From assembly GCF_023805295.1 (NCBI RefSeq), contig NZ_JAMSHT010000001.1, positions 1,612,001 through 1,676,000 of the forward strand: DNA of 64,000 nt. The letters are read 5' to 3'. The translations under genes and the position numbers were made by a program. This stretch comes from Sphingomicrobium sediminis (GTDB lineage: Bacteria; Pseudomonadota; Alphaproteobacteria; Sphingomonadales; Sphingomonadaceae). Positions 47,185-55,920 of this stretch are shown here, piece by piece (within the stretch, counting starts at the first letter, position 1; every line of letters starts with the position of its first letter). The notes beneath the pieces were generated by a model. That model was given only the letters and a program-made list of their open reading frames with translations. It had not been told where the DNA came from and ran no database searches.

Positions 47185-47240
47185 GTTTCTGTTATATAAT
47201 TGAAACAGAGCCGGCGCGGCACAAGCGTCGGCGCTTTCAT
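47185..47240 (+). promoter_or_regulatory. AT-rich promoter candidate for carD with a 5' leader
   Basis: TATAAT at 47195-47200 lies inside an inverted repeat (GTTTC ... GAAAC). The expected -35 position is poor. The transcript would have a leader of about 140 nt; a GC-rich hairpin (GCCGGCGC/GCGTCGGC) follows just downstream and may instead terminate dinB. Confidence 0.4.
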
Positions 47241-47348
47241 GCAGGAACACCACTTCCGGCCGCATCACGACCGTCGACCCGCCTTTGGGGGGAACAGGTG
47301 ACGACAGGCAAATGATCGCCGGCCGATCAGTTTTGGAGATTACCCACT

Positions 47349-47882
47349 ATGGCGAGCAAAGCTCTCAGCTTCGATGTCGGCGATTATGTCGTGTACCCCA
47401 AACATGGCGTGGGCAAGGTCACGGAAATCCAGTCCACGGAAATTGCGGGCGCCCAGCTCGAATTGTACGTCCTGCGTTTCGAGAAAGAGAAAATGACCCT
47501 CCGCGTTCCCGTCAACAAGGCGGAATCGACCGGCATGCGCAAGCTGTCGAGCGACAAGGCCATGAAGGACGCGATGGAAACGCTGAAGTCGAAGCCCAAG
47601 GTCAAGCGCACCATGTGGTCGCGCCGCGCGCAGGAATATGAAGCCAAGATCAATTCGGGCGACCTCATCCTGATCGCCGAAGTGACCCGCGACCTGTTCC
47701 GCGCCGACGACCAGCCCGAGCAGAGCTATTCGGAGCGCCAGATCTTCGAAGCGGCTTCGAGCCGTCTCGCCCGCGAACTGGCGGCGATGGAGAAGACCGA
47801 CGAGCCGACCGCGCTGAAGAAGATCATCAAGGTCCTCGACGATGCGGCCAAGATCTGGAACGCGGAGAAAGAGGAGGCCTAA
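47349..47882 (+). CDS. carD: CarD-type transcriptional regulator
   Basis: The 177-residue protein has the CarD/Mfd-type RNA-polymerase interaction domain (DVGDYVVYPKHGVGKVTEI) followed by the C-terminal helical CarD domain (WSRRAQEYEAKINSGDL, RQIFEAASSRLARELA). It stabilises open complexes at rRNA and other promoters. The ATG follows GGAG by 9 nt. A terminator lies 70 nt downstream. No ferredoxin gene is adjacent. Confidence 0.93.
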   Translation: MASKALSFDVGDYVVYPKHGVGKVTEIQSTEIAGAQLELYVLRFEKEKMTLRVPVNKAESTGMRKLSSDKAMKDAMETLKSKPKVKRTMWSRRAQEYEAKINSGDLILIAEVTRDLFRADDQPEQSYSERQIFEAASSRLARELAAMEKTDEPTALKKIIKVLDDAAKIWNAEKEEA

Positions 47883-47953
47883 GGACTTCCGGGGGAAGTC
47901 CGACGCTTCCTCTGAAGCCTAAGCCGCTTCCCGATCGACAAGATCACCAAAGG

Positions 47954-47982
47954 AGCCCGGCCAGTATCTGGTCGGGCTTTCT
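47954..47982 (+). terminator. Rho-independent terminator of carD
   Basis: AGCCCGGCCAG pairs with CTGGTCGGGCT (one G-U), loop TAT, then TTCTT. Confidence 0.87.
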
Positions 47983-48083
47983 TGCATCCGCCGTTCGTCG
48001 AATAGCCAAAGCCAAGCCTTGAACCCTCCACTGCCAAGCTGTATTAAGGTCGCAATACACGTTTGCAAAAAGGGAATGGGGAA

Positions 48084-48818
48084 ATGATCAAGCTGGCTCT
48101 TACCACCGCGACGCTGATGACCGGCGCACTGTCGGGCTGCATCAATTGGAATGACGGGGTTGAGATGCAGATCGGCAATCCCGGAGAAGAAACCGTCCAG
48201 GTCGCGGAATTCACCAAGCTCGGCGTGGCGGGCCCCTATGAAGTGATCGTCACGCAGGGCGACAGCTTCTCGGTGCAGGCGAGTGGTCCGCAGAACGTCA
48301 TCGACCATACCGAGTTTCGCGTCGAAAATGGCGAGCTCAAGATCCGGACCGAACGCCCCGATGGCGATTCGATCAGCTGGGAGGGTGGCGATCCCAAGGT
48401 CACCATCACGATTACTGCACCGAGCATCGAGGCCGCCTCGATCGCGGGTTCGGGTTCGATCGACATCGACAATGTCGAGGTCACGCGCTTCTCTGGCGAG
48501 ATTGCCGGCTCGGGCGACATCCGCGTCGCGCAGCTGTCGGCTGAGAATGCAAGCTTCGAGATTGCCGGCTCGGGCGATGTGCAGGCAGCGGGTACGACCC
48601 AGCGCCTCACCGTCGAGATTGCCGGGTCGGGTGCGTTCGAAAATCCCGACATGAATGCCGAAGAGGCTGACATCAGCATTGCCGGCTCGGGCGATGTGGC
48701 TGCCAATGTCACCGGCGAAGCCGACATCTCGATCGCCGGATCGGGCGACGTGAACATCACCGGCGGGGCCAAATGCTCGATCAGCAAGGTCGGCGGCGGG
48801 GACGTCGTCTGCAGCTAA
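48084..48818 (+). CDS. DUF2807 (head GIN) lipoprotein
   Basis: The 244-residue protein has a lipoprotein signal ending LSGC (Cys22) and a C-terminal repeat of IAGSGD/IAGSG motifs (about every 20-25 residues), the right-handed beta-helix pattern of DUF2807. The N-terminal part reads FTKLGVAGPYEVIVTQGD. Such proteins are surface or periplasmic scaffolds of unknown role. The ATG at 48084 follows GGGGA. A second DUF2807 gene follows 53 nt later. Confidence 0.85.
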   Translation: MIKLALTTATLMTGALSGCINWNDGVEMQIGNPGEETVQVAEFTKLGVAGPYEVIVTQGDSFSVQASGPQNVIDHTEFRVENGELKIRTERPDGDSISWEGGDPKVTITITAPSIEAASIAGSGSIDIDNVEVTRFSGEIAGSGDIRVAQLSAENASFEIAGSGDVQAAGTTQRLTVEIAGSGAFENPDMNAEEADISIAGSGDVAANVTGEADISIAGSGDVNITGGAKCSISKVGGGDVVCS

Positions 48819-48871
48819 ATCGACGCGGCTCTTATTGAAGCCTTAACCATGTTGGGCGATGGTTCTTTTCC

Positions 48872-49579
48872 ATGAGAACCATCGCCCTTCTGCTTTGCAC
48901 GTTGCTGCTCGCCACACCTGCAGGCGCACAGCCGCGCCAGGTCGACCGCAATTACACGGTCACCGGCTATGACCGCATTCGCATCGACGGGGGGCTGAGC
49001 GTCTCGCTCGTCACCAACACGTCCCCGTTCGCCCGCGCCAGCGGCACGGCAGCCGCGCTCGACGGGCTCGATATCCGCGTCGAAGGGCGCACGCTCATCA
49101 TCCGTCAGGACAGCAGCAACTGGTCCGGCTTTGCCGAGGAACGCGAAGTGCCCGTCACCATCGAGGTCGGCACGCACGAAATCGAGCAGGCCTGGGTTGT
49201 CGGTGCCGGCAGCCTCTCCATCGACCGTGTGCGCGGGCTGGAGTTTGGCGCGGCGGTCCAGGGGTCGGGGCAATTGCATATCAGTGAGCTCGACGTCGAC
49301 CAGATCGACATCACGTTGAACGGCGCCGCCAGTGCGCGCCTCGGCGGCGAGGTGGAAGATGCGACGTTCCTCGTGCGCGGCGTTTCGGCGCTGCAGGCCG
49401 CCGACCTCGAAGTCACCGACTTGACGCTCGGCGTCGACGGCGCTGGCGTCGTCGTGATCGGCGAGACGCGCGAGGCCCGGATCGAAGCGATCGGACCCGG
49501 CGACATTACGATTGGTGGGCGCCCGGCCTGCACAGCACGTCTCAACGGTTCGGTGACGGTGCGCGGCTGCAGCCGCTAG
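48872..49579 (+). CDS. Second DUF2807 protein, exported
   Basis: The 235-residue protein has a signal peptide (about 1-18, ends AGA) and the same scheme as its neighbour but diverged (GYDRIRIDGGLSVSLVTN..., GSGQLHISELDVDQIDI, GPGDITIGG). It ends with a Cys pair region (CTARLNGSVTVRGC). The tandem pair suggests a shared role. Its stop overlaps the convergent DUF1489 gene by CTAG. Confidence 0.83.
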   Translation: MRTIALLLCTLLLATPAGAQPRQVDRNYTVTGYDRIRIDGGLSVSLVTNTSPFARASGTAAALDGLDIRVEGRTLIIRQDSSNWSGFAEEREVPVTIEVGTHEIEQAWVVGAGSLSIDRVRGLEFGAAVQGSGQLHISELDVDQIDITLNGAASARLGGEVEDATFLVRGVSALQAADLEVTDLTLGVDGAGVVVIGETREARIEAIGPGDITIGGRPACTARLNGSVTVRGCSR

Positions 49580-49980
49580 ATCAGCGCCAGCGAGGCCAGC
49601 TTTCCATAGAGGCGCGGGGGCAATTCGCTGATCCCGCTATCGTCGCCCTGCTCACCGGGCGCGTCTTTCTCTTCAAGATACCGCCAGCCCTGATGGGCGC
49701 GGCGCGGCATGGCGGCGCAGCCTTCCAGCTTGGCGGAAATGACAATGTCCCAGCGCCCGTCATTGCGCGGTTCGAAGCGCAGCACCTTGGACTTGGCTAC
49801 CATGCGATGCTTGACGATCCAGTGCAGGCGGCCGCCATTCACGACTTCGGCATGACGGATCGGGCGGCGCTTGGTGACAATGCGCACTTCGCCGCCCTGC
49901 GCCCGCGCGGCAATCCGCTTTTCGAGCGTCGGCAACGTCTTCGCCCCGAAGGCGACCTTGGTCATGTGAACTGTCGGCAC
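49576..49980 (-). CDS. DUF1489 family protein
   Basis: The 134-residue protein has the DUF1489 pattern near its start (VHMTKVAFG, LEKRIAAR, VTKRRPIRHAE) and PRRAHQGWRYL. Function unknown. It uses GTG at 49980; the alternative ATG at 49965 would drop the conserved start. It follows mgtE by 39 nt on the same strand and may be co-transcribed. Confidence 0.82.
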   Translation of the reverse strand: MPTVHMTKVAFGAKTLPTLEKRIAARAQGGEVRIVTKRRPIRHAEVVNGGRLHWIVKHRMVAKSKVLRFEPRNDGRWDIVISAKLEGCAAMPRRAHQGWRYLEEKDAPGEQGDDSGISELPPRLYGKLASLALI

Positions 49981-50019
49981 AGAACGAAAATGGCGGCCGA
50001 ATGGGCCGATTTCAATACG

Positions 50020-51405
50020 TTACAAGAGCACCGCGCTGGCGAGGCCAAGGAAGGCGAGAAAACCCATCGTGTCGGTCACTGTCGTGACGAAGACGCTCGA
50101 CGCCACTGCCGGGTCGGCCCCGAAGCGGTCGAGAATCACCGGCACCAGCACCCCGGCAAGCCCGGCCACAAGGATATTGAAGAGGATCGCCGCACCGATC
50201 ACCACGCCGATCATCGGATCGAGGAAGATGGCCACGCCGATGCCGAGGATGATCGCGATCGTCACGCCGTTGAGCAGCGCCACGAAGAATTCGCGCCGGA
50301 TCGCGCGGGCGCGGTTTGTCCCGGTCAGCTGGTTGGTGGCCAATGCGCGCACTGTCACGGCCAGCGCCTGTGTCCCCGCATTGCCGCCCAACGCGGCGAC
50401 GATGGGCATGAGCGCCGCGAGGATCGCCAGCCGGGCGATCGTATCCTCGAACTGCGCGATGACGAAGGTCGCCAGCAGCGCAGTGCCAAGATTGGCGATG
50501 AGCCAGCGGATGCGGCCCGAATAGGCTTCGCGCACCGGCTCGTTAATGTCGCCCTCGCCCGCACCGGACAGGAGCAGCGCATCCTCGCCCGCTTCTTCCT
50601 GGATGATATGGACGATGTCATCGACCGTGATCATGCCGACCAGTCGCCCCGACGGATCGACCACGGCGGCGCTGATCAGCGCGTATTTCTGGAATTTGAG
50701 CGCCACTTCTTCCTGGTCCATGTCGACCGGGATCAGCGTCTGCTCTTCCTGCATGATATCGGCGATCGGCACCTCGCGCTTGGTGCGCAGCAGGGTCGAC
50801 AATTTGGTCGTGCCGACGGGATGGTGCAGCGGCCCGACGACGAACACTTCCCAGAAGTCGTCCGCCAATTCCTCGTCGGAGCGCATATAATCGATGACCT
50901 GGCCGACATTCCAATGTTCGGGCACCGCGATGAGGTCGCGCTGCATGATGCGACCCGCGGATTCCTCGGGATAGGAGAGCGCTTCCTCGATCGCGGCGCG
51001 ATCGTCAGGCTCCATGACATCGAGAATGGCGCGCTGGTCGTCATCATCGAGATCCTCGAGCAAGGCAACCGCGTCATCGGTCTCCATGTCGCCGGTCAGT
51101 TCGGCCGCCTGCTCGGGCTCCATCTCCTCGACGACGAGCTCGCGCACATGCTCGTTCATCTCGGCATAGACGTCGGCGTCGAGCAGCGAGCCCAATGCCG
51201 CGATCAGGTCGGCGCGGTCGGCCTCGGGCGCCAGTTCGACCAAGTCGGCGCGGTCGGCCGGATGGAGTTCGGCGACCAGCGAACAGGCCTCCTCGAGACG
51301 TCCTTCGCGAACGTCATCGAGCACTTCCTTGACGAAATCGGGGCGCAGCCGGTCCTCGGCGTCGTGAACCAGGTCCTCTTCGAGCGGGGGTGACGTGTCG
51401 TTCAT
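50020..51405 (-). CDS. mgtE: Magnesium transporter MgtE
   Basis: The 461-residue protein has the N-terminal MgtE superhelical domain (very acidic, HPADRADLVELAPE), a CBS pair (AALISAAVVDPSGRLVGMITVDDIV) and a C-terminal five-helix Mg channel domain (MPIVAALGGNAGTQALAVTVRAL, the pore signature). It gates Mg2+ uptake. The start is set by the N-terminal domain; RBS is moderate. Confidence 0.95.
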   Translation of the reverse strand: MNDTSPPLEEDLVHDAEDRLRPDFVKEVLDDVREGRLEEACSLVAELHPADRADLVELAPEADRADLIAALGSLLDADVYAEMNEHVRELVVEEMEPEQAAELTGDMETDDAVALLEDLDDDDQRAILDVMEPDDRAAIEEALSYPEESAGRIMQRDLIAVPEHWNVGQVIDYMRSDEELADDFWEVFVVGPLHHPVGTTKLSTLLRTKREVPIADIMQEEQTLIPVDMDQEEVALKFQKYALISAAVVDPSGRLVGMITVDDIVHIIQEEAGEDALLLSGAGEGDINEPVREAYSGRIRWLIANLGTALLATFVIAQFEDTIARLAILAALMPIVAALGGNAGTQALAVTVRALATNQLTGTNRARAIRREFFVALLNGVTIAIILGIGVAIFLDPMIGVVIGAAILFNILVAGLAGVLVPVILDRFGADPAVASSVFVTTVTDTMGFLAFLGLASAVLL

Positions 51406-51495
51406 CGAATTTCCCCCGCTACTTGTCGCCTCTCCCCCTCCTATGCGCCCCCTCGCGCCGGTGCAACCACAAGGCGAACACTATTGTGTTGTTGA

Positions 51496-51516
51496 TATAA
51501 TACAGCAATACTGCTG
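51496..51516 (+). promoter_or_regulatory. TATAAT plus small dyad upstream of the amidohydrolase gene
   Basis: TATAAT at 51496-51501 is followed directly by CAGCA-ATAC-TGCTG (51503-51516), 33 nt before the ATG. The dyad would straddle the transcription start. The -35 is not recognisable. Confidence 0.4.
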
Positions 51517-51548
51517 GCATATCGTCACGCAAGGGGGAAACCTGCACA

Positions 51549-53078
51549 ATGAAGTCGTATCACGCGTTCGCCGTCTCGCTGGCCGCCTTGGCCGCCAGCG
51601 CCTGTTCCACCACCGACATGGCCGCGCCGCAGCCCGCCATCGCCGCTATCGAAGCCGATCTCCTGATCGCCAACGTCACGGTCATCGACCCGGAAACCGG
51701 AACGGTTTTGGCGGGGCGCGATGTGCTGGTGAAGGACGGGCGCATCCTGTCGGTGGCAACGCACGGATCGACGCCGGTTGCGGCGAGCCAGGTCATCGAC
51801 GCGGCGGGGCATTATCTGATGCCCGGCCTGTTCGACATGCATAGCCATACGAGCTTTAACGGGGTGCATGAGAGCTCGCTGCTGCTGATGCATGCCAACG
51901 GCGTCACGGGGGTGCGCGAGATGGGGAGCGATTGCGGCGACGGACCGGGCGGCATGGGCATGTGCATCGACGAGATGCTCGAGGCCCGCGCCGCGATCGA
52001 GGCCGGCGATTTGGTCGGTCCGCGCCTCGTCATGCTTTCCAGCGCCAAGATCGAACAGGGCCGCGAGGAGCCGGCATCGGACCATGCGCGGATGTACGAG
52101 CCCACCAATATCGACGAAGCCGTGGCTGCCGTAGCCGCGGTGAAGGCGCGCGACGTCGAATATCTCAAGGTCAGCCAGGGCTGGGAGCCCGATGTCTTCG
52201 TCGCGTTCATGCAGGCTGCGGACGCGGCCGGCATGCGCGTGGGGGGCCATATCCCGATGGCCTTCAGCGTCGCCGAAATTTCGGAACTCGGGCTGGATTC
52301 CATCGAACATGCACGCGACCTGCCGATGGATTGCGCCACCGTGGGCGTCGAGTTTCGCGACCAGATCAAGCGCAAGCTGGCCGGCGAAGACATTCCTTGG
52401 CCCGACCGCCAGGCAATCCCCGGCCGCTCGCTCGCTGAATATGACGATGCTCTGTGCCAGGCGCAGATCCAGGCGATGGTCGATAACGACACCTATTACG
52501 TTCCGACCCATCTCACGCGCGAGATGGACTATCGTGCCGGCGAGGATGCCTATCGCGACGATCCGCGCTTTCAGTACATCCCGGTCTTCCAGCGCAATTT
52601 CTGGGGCCGCGACCTCGACCGCACCGCGCAGGCCCCGGCCGAGTTCGTCGACCAGCTTGAAGCCTTCTATTATCAGGGCCTCAAACTCACCGGCATGGCC
52701 CATGACATGGGCGTGAAGGTCATGGTCGGCACCGATGCCAACGACACGATGGTCTTCCCCGGTTTCTCGGTTCATGACGAGCTCGGCAACCTCGTTGAGG
52801 CTGGCCTCACGCCGATGGAAGCCTTGCAGGCCGCGACCAGCGTGCCCGCCGCTTATCTGGGGCGCAGCGAGGACTTTGGCGGGGTCAGCGCCGGCAAGCT
52901 CGCCGACCTCGTCCTGCTTTCGGCCAATCCCACCGAGAATATCGACCATTCCGACGCCATCGTGGCGGTCGTGCAGGGCGGGCGCGTATCCGACCGCGCG
53001 GCGCTGGACGGCTACCTCCAAGACGTGCGCGACCATGTCGCCCGGGCCGAGGCACAGGCCGCCGCAGCCAGCGAATAA
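51549..53078 (+). CDS. Amidohydrolase family lipoprotein
   Basis: The 509-residue protein has a lipoprotein signal ending ASAC (Cys19) and an imidazolonepropionase-like amidohydrolase fold: MPGLFDMHSHTSF (HxH metal motif), GGHIPMAF, IEHARDL, GTDANDTMV, and the C-terminal GKLADLVLLSANPTENI. It is expected to act in the envelope on an unknown amide or ester substrate. The RBS is GGGGGA about 12 nt upstream. It precedes a cyclophilin gene by 78 nt. Confidence 0.9.
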   Translation: MKSYHAFAVSLAALAASACSTTDMAAPQPAIAAIEADLLIANVTVIDPETGTVLAGRDVLVKDGRILSVATHGSTPVAASQVIDAAGHYLMPGLFDMHSHTSFNGVHESSLLLMHANGVTGVREMGSDCGDGPGGMGMCIDEMLEARAAIEAGDLVGPRLVMLSSAKIEQGREEPASDHARMYEPTNIDEAVAAVAAVKARDVEYLKVSQGWEPDVFVAFMQAADAAGMRVGGHIPMAFSVAEISELGLDSIEHARDLPMDCATVGVEFRDQIKRKLAGEDIPWPDRQAIPGRSLAEYDDALCQAQIQAMVDNDTYYVPTHLTREMDYRAGEDAYRDDPRFQYIPVFQRNFWGRDLDRTAQAPAEFVDQLEAFYYQGLKLTGMAHDMGVKVMVGTDANDTMVFPGFSVHDELGNLVEAGLTPMEALQAATSVPAAYLGRSEDFGGVSAGKLADLVLLSANPTENIDHSDAIVAVVQGGRVSDRAALDGYLQDVRDHVARAEAQAAAASE

Positions 53079-53156
53079 TCCACGGGGTGGGGCTGGCCAG
53101 CGCCGGTCCCACCTCCTACATGGCGGCAAACCTCATAGACACAGGAGCGCCGATCC

Positions 53157-53606
53157 ATGGCCGATACACTCACCCTCAAACTCTCGACCGGCGGCGACGT
53201 CGTCATCAAGCTGCGCCCCGACCTGGCCCCTGGCCATGTCGAGCGCATCACCAAGCTCGCCAGCGACGGTTTCTATGACGGCGTGGTCTTCCACCGGGTG
53301 ATCCCGGGCTTCATGGCACAGGGCGGCGACCCCACCGGCACCGGCACGGGCGGCAGCGACCTTCCCGACCTCAAGGCCGAGTTCAACAGCGAGCCGCACG
53401 TCCGCGGCACCTGCTCGATGGCCCGTACACCCGACCCGAACAGCGCCAACAGCCAGTTCTTCATCTGCTTCGACGACGCCCACTTCCTCGATGGTCAGTA
53501 CACCGTCTGGGGCCAGGTCGAGAGCGGCATGGAGCATGTCGACGCGCTGCCGACCGGCGAGCCCGTCCCCAATCCCGGCAAGATCGAAAAGGCGACCGTT
53601 TCCTAA
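53157..53606 (+). CDS. Cyclophilin-type peptidyl-prolyl isomerase
   Basis: The 149-residue protein is a compact cyclophilin: VVFHRVIPGFMAQGGDPTGTG (catalytic Arg), GTCSMARTPDPNSANSQFFI and FLDGQYTVWGQV. No signal peptide, so it is cytosolic. AGGAG lies upstream of the ATG. It overlaps the convergent DUF418 gene by CTAA. Confidence 0.95.
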   Translation: MADTLTLKLSTGGDVVIKLRPDLAPGHVERITKLASDGFYDGVVFHRVIPGFMAQGGDPTGTGTGGSDLPDLKAEFNSEPHVRGTCSMARTPDPNSANSQFFICFDDAHFLDGQYTVWGQVESGMEHVDALPTGEPVPNPGKIEKATVS

Positions 53607-54868
53607 GCGGTTTGCGGCGCTGACATTGCGGCGAGGCGCATCGGCTGCGCCTTGCCGTAGGTCAGCGAACGCCACAGCCATTCCAGCGGCCCGAAACGAT
53701 AGCGGGCCAGCCACCATTTCGACCACCAGACCTGCGCGATGAAGATCGCCGCGGTGATCGGGATGATGGCGACTAGGGGCACCTTGAGGATCATCCCGAA
53801 GCCCCAGCCGAAGAAGATGGTGATCGCGATGACCGACTGCAGGATGTAGTTGGTAAGCGCCATCCGTCCGATCGGCGAGAAGGTCTCGAAGAAGGCCTGC
53901 TTCCCCGCATTCCAGGCCAGCGCCGCAATGGAAGCGTAAGCCAGCGCGAGGAACGGGGCCGAGAAAACATAGGCCACCGTATTGAGTATGGGCAGCTCGG
54001 CCATGTCGGGCGCCCACAGGCCGGTCATGATCAGCGCCCTCAGGAGGGCGAAAGGCAGGCCGATGACCAAACCCCATGTCGCGACTTTCCTGAGCAGCGG
54101 CCCATAGGCGACCGGGTCGGCATGGATGCCCTTGCGCCCGACCCATAGGCCGATGAGAAACATACCCAACACCTTGGTGAAGCGCATCTGGTCGGCATAG
54201 ACGACGAAGCGCAGGTAGAGCTCGATCACCGAGCTTTTGAGGTGTGTCCAATAGTCGGGAAACACCCAGAAACCGACCCCCATATAGTCCTGCTGGGTAA
54301 AGCCCAGCTGCTGCATCCATGGCGTCGCAATCGGCATCAGCGCGGCAAAGACGTTGAACCCCGCCTCGACCTTGTAGACCTCCCACCCGATCGGGATGAG
54401 CCAGCACAGGATCGCGCCGAAGATGAGCGCGCGGTTCGACAGGCCGCGTAGCGCGAGCAGCGCAAAGCCCATGACCGAATAGAGCAGCAATATGTCGCCG
54501 ATCCACAAGAGGATGATGTGAAGGAGGCCGAACATCATCAGGAAACCGAGCCTTCGGGCATAGCGACCCGTCCCCTCGCCCCGCTCCTGGATGCGCTTCA
54601 ATTGCAGCGCGAACCCGATGCCGAAGAGAAGCGAGAAGAGCGCGTAGAACTTGCCGTGCACGAACATCTCGAAGAAGAATTCGGTGACCGTGTCGGGCCA
54701 GCCGACCGTCACGGCGGCATCCTGTTCGGGCGTCATGTAGGGCCAGCCGATAAATTCGGTCATGTTGGCAAAGAGGATGCCGAGCAGCGCAAAGCCCCTC
54801 AGGCCATCGAGAAGGATGATGCGTTTTTTCGCATCGATCGGACCCGCAGGCATCGGCGTATCGTTCAT
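53603..54868 (-). CDS. DUF418 multi-pass membrane protein
   Basis: The 421-residue protein has about ten hydrophobic segments and the DUF418 hallmarks: N-terminal RIILLDGLRGFALLGIL, and a C-terminal MALTNYILQSVIAITIFFGWGFG, QVWWSKWWLARYRFGPLEWLWR. It resembles acyltransferase-3-like membrane proteins but the substrate is unknown. Confidence 0.88.
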   Translation of the reverse strand: MNDTPMPAGPIDAKKRIILLDGLRGFALLGILFANMTEFIGWPYMTPEQDAAVTVGWPDTVTEFFFEMFVHGKFYALFSLLFGIGFALQLKRIQERGEGTGRYARRLGFLMMFGLLHIILLWIGDILLLYSVMGFALLALRGLSNRALIFGAILCWLIPIGWEVYKVEAGFNVFAALMPIATPWMQQLGFTQQDYMGVGFWVFPDYWTHLKSSVIELYLRFVVYADQMRFTKVLGMFLIGLWVGRKGIHADPVAYGPLLRKVATWGLVIGLPFALLRALIMTGLWAPDMAELPILNTVAYVFSAPFLALAYASIAALAWNAGKQAFFETFSPIGRMALTNYILQSVIAITIFFGWGFGMILKVPLVAIIPITAAIFIAQVWWSKWWLARYRFGPLEWLWRSLTYGKAQPMRLAAMSAPQTA

Positions 54869-54959
54869 CGGCTATGTCCCCCTGCCGACATAACTAGCGC
54901 ATACGAATGCATTTCGCCAAATGCTTGCCCCCGAGCGGGCTTGCTCTACGAGGATCGTC

Positions 54960-55718
54960 ATGACCCAGCCCATCACCCTCATCACCGGCGCCAGCGCCGG
55001 CCTCGGCGTCGAATTCGCCAAGACCTACTCGAAGCGCGGCGACCGCCTCGTCCTCGTCGCCCGCCGCGAAGACCGCCTCAAGGAATTGGCCGAAGAGCTC
55101 GGCAATGCCCGCGTCGTCGCGATGGACCTAAGCAAGGAGGGCGCCGCGGCCGCCCTGTTCGCCGACCTGAAGGCGCATGACGAACAGGTCGACACACTAA
55201 TCAACAATGCCGGGTTCGGGCTGGTCGGACGTTTCGAGAGCCTCGACGGGCCGCGCCAGCGCCAGATGATCGACCTCAATTGCGGGGTGTTGACCGAACT
55301 CGCCCACGGCGTCCTCCCGGCGATGCACAATGCCGGCAAGGGCGCGATCCTCAACGTCGCCTCGGTTGCCAGCTTCCAGCCGGGGCCCGGCATGGCGGTC
55401 TATTTCGCGACCAAGGCCTATGTCCTTTCCTTCACCGAAGCCTTGCACGAGGAATTGAAGGATAGCGGCATCAAGGTCTCCGCCTTGTGCCCCGGCCCCA
55501 CTTCTACCGAATTTGGCGAAGTGGCGGGCTTTGGCGGGAACAAGGCGGTCGAAACCGTTGCCATGACCGCCGAGGAGGTCGTCCGCATCGGCGTCGAAGG
55601 GCTCGACCGGAACAAGGCGGTCGTCGTTCCCGGCATTGCCAACAAGATTTCGGCCAATTCCAGCCGTTTTCTGCCGCGCTCCACCGTCCGCCGGATCGTC
55701 AACCTCATCAAAAAGTGA
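54960..55718 (+). CDS. Short-chain dehydrogenase/reductase
   Basis: The 252-residue protein has the SDR Rossmann motif TGASAGLG, the structural NNAG, a catalytic Ser segment NVASVAS and YFATK. It is an oxidoreductase of the classical SDR type (similar to DltE-like); cofactor and substrate unknown. The ATG at 54960 is preferred over an in-frame upstream start because it gives the exact family N-terminus. A promoter-like element and a small RNA candidate follow. Confidence 0.9.
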   Translation: MTQPITLITGASAGLGVEFAKTYSKRGDRLVLVARREDRLKELAEELGNARVVAMDLSKEGAAAALFADLKAHDEQVDTLINNAGFGLVGRFESLDGPRQRQMIDLNCGVLTELAHGVLPAMHNAGKGAILNVASVASFQPGPGMAVYFATKAYVLSFTEALHEELKDSGIKVSALCPGPTSTEFGEVAGFGGNKAVETVAMTAEEVVRIGVEGLDRNKAVVVPGIANKISANSSRFLPRSTVRRIVNLIKK

Positions 55719-55729
55719 CATTGATGTCA
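55716..55729 (+). promoter_or_regulatory. TGACAT-TG-ATGTCA palindrome
   Basis: A perfect 14-bp palindrome at the SDR stop and just upstream of the promoter-like element of the small-RNA candidate. It could be an operator. Confidence 0.35.
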
Positions 55730-55737
55730 TTTCGCAC

Positions 55738-55766
55738 TTGCACAATTCATGTTGCGGTGCGATAAA
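55738..55766 (+). promoter_or_regulatory. Predicted sigma70-type promoter of the small-RNA candidate
   Basis: TTGCAC, a 17-nt spacer, and GATAAA. The transcript would begin near 55772. Confidence 0.45.
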
Positions 55767-55771
55767 GAATG

Positions 55772-55841
55772 GGTCGGATGAAAATTCGACATCCTCTCCT
55801 GACGGGGCCCGGTCGCTTCATGCGGTCGGGTCCCTTTTTTT
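55772..55841 (+). ncRNA. Candidate small RNA of about 70 nt
   Basis: Between the SDR and the CDC48-like gene, a promoter-like element precedes a short hairpin (GTCGGA/TTCGAC), a C/U-rich stretch CCTCTCC (55793-55799) and a strong terminator at 55804-55841. C-rich unpaired segments of this type base-pair with Shine-Dalgarno sites in known alphaproteobacterial small RNAs. No convincing ORF lies inside. Evidence is structural only. Confidence 0.45.
55804..55841 (+). terminator. Rho-independent terminator of the small-RNA candidate
   Basis: GGGCCCGGTCGC pairs with GCGGTCGGGTCCC with wobble/mismatch, then seven T residues. It could also serve the SDR gene upstream. Confidence 0.82.
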
Positions 55842-55920
55842 GTGCCTCATCGCCCCCACATCGGATCTGAATGAACCGAAGCCCCGCCATGCGCATTGGG
55901 CCTAGGACAAGGAGATTCAT

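Noticed and set aside
48420..48760. Repeated GATTGCCGGCTCGGGCGA-like DNA in the DUF2807 gene as a mobile repeat
   Set aside because: It is the coding trace of the IAGSGD protein repeats.
55749..55780. A 10-codon frame inside the small-RNA candidate as a leader peptide
   Set aside because: Weak RBS, very short, and it precedes the hairpin and terminator without logical coupling.
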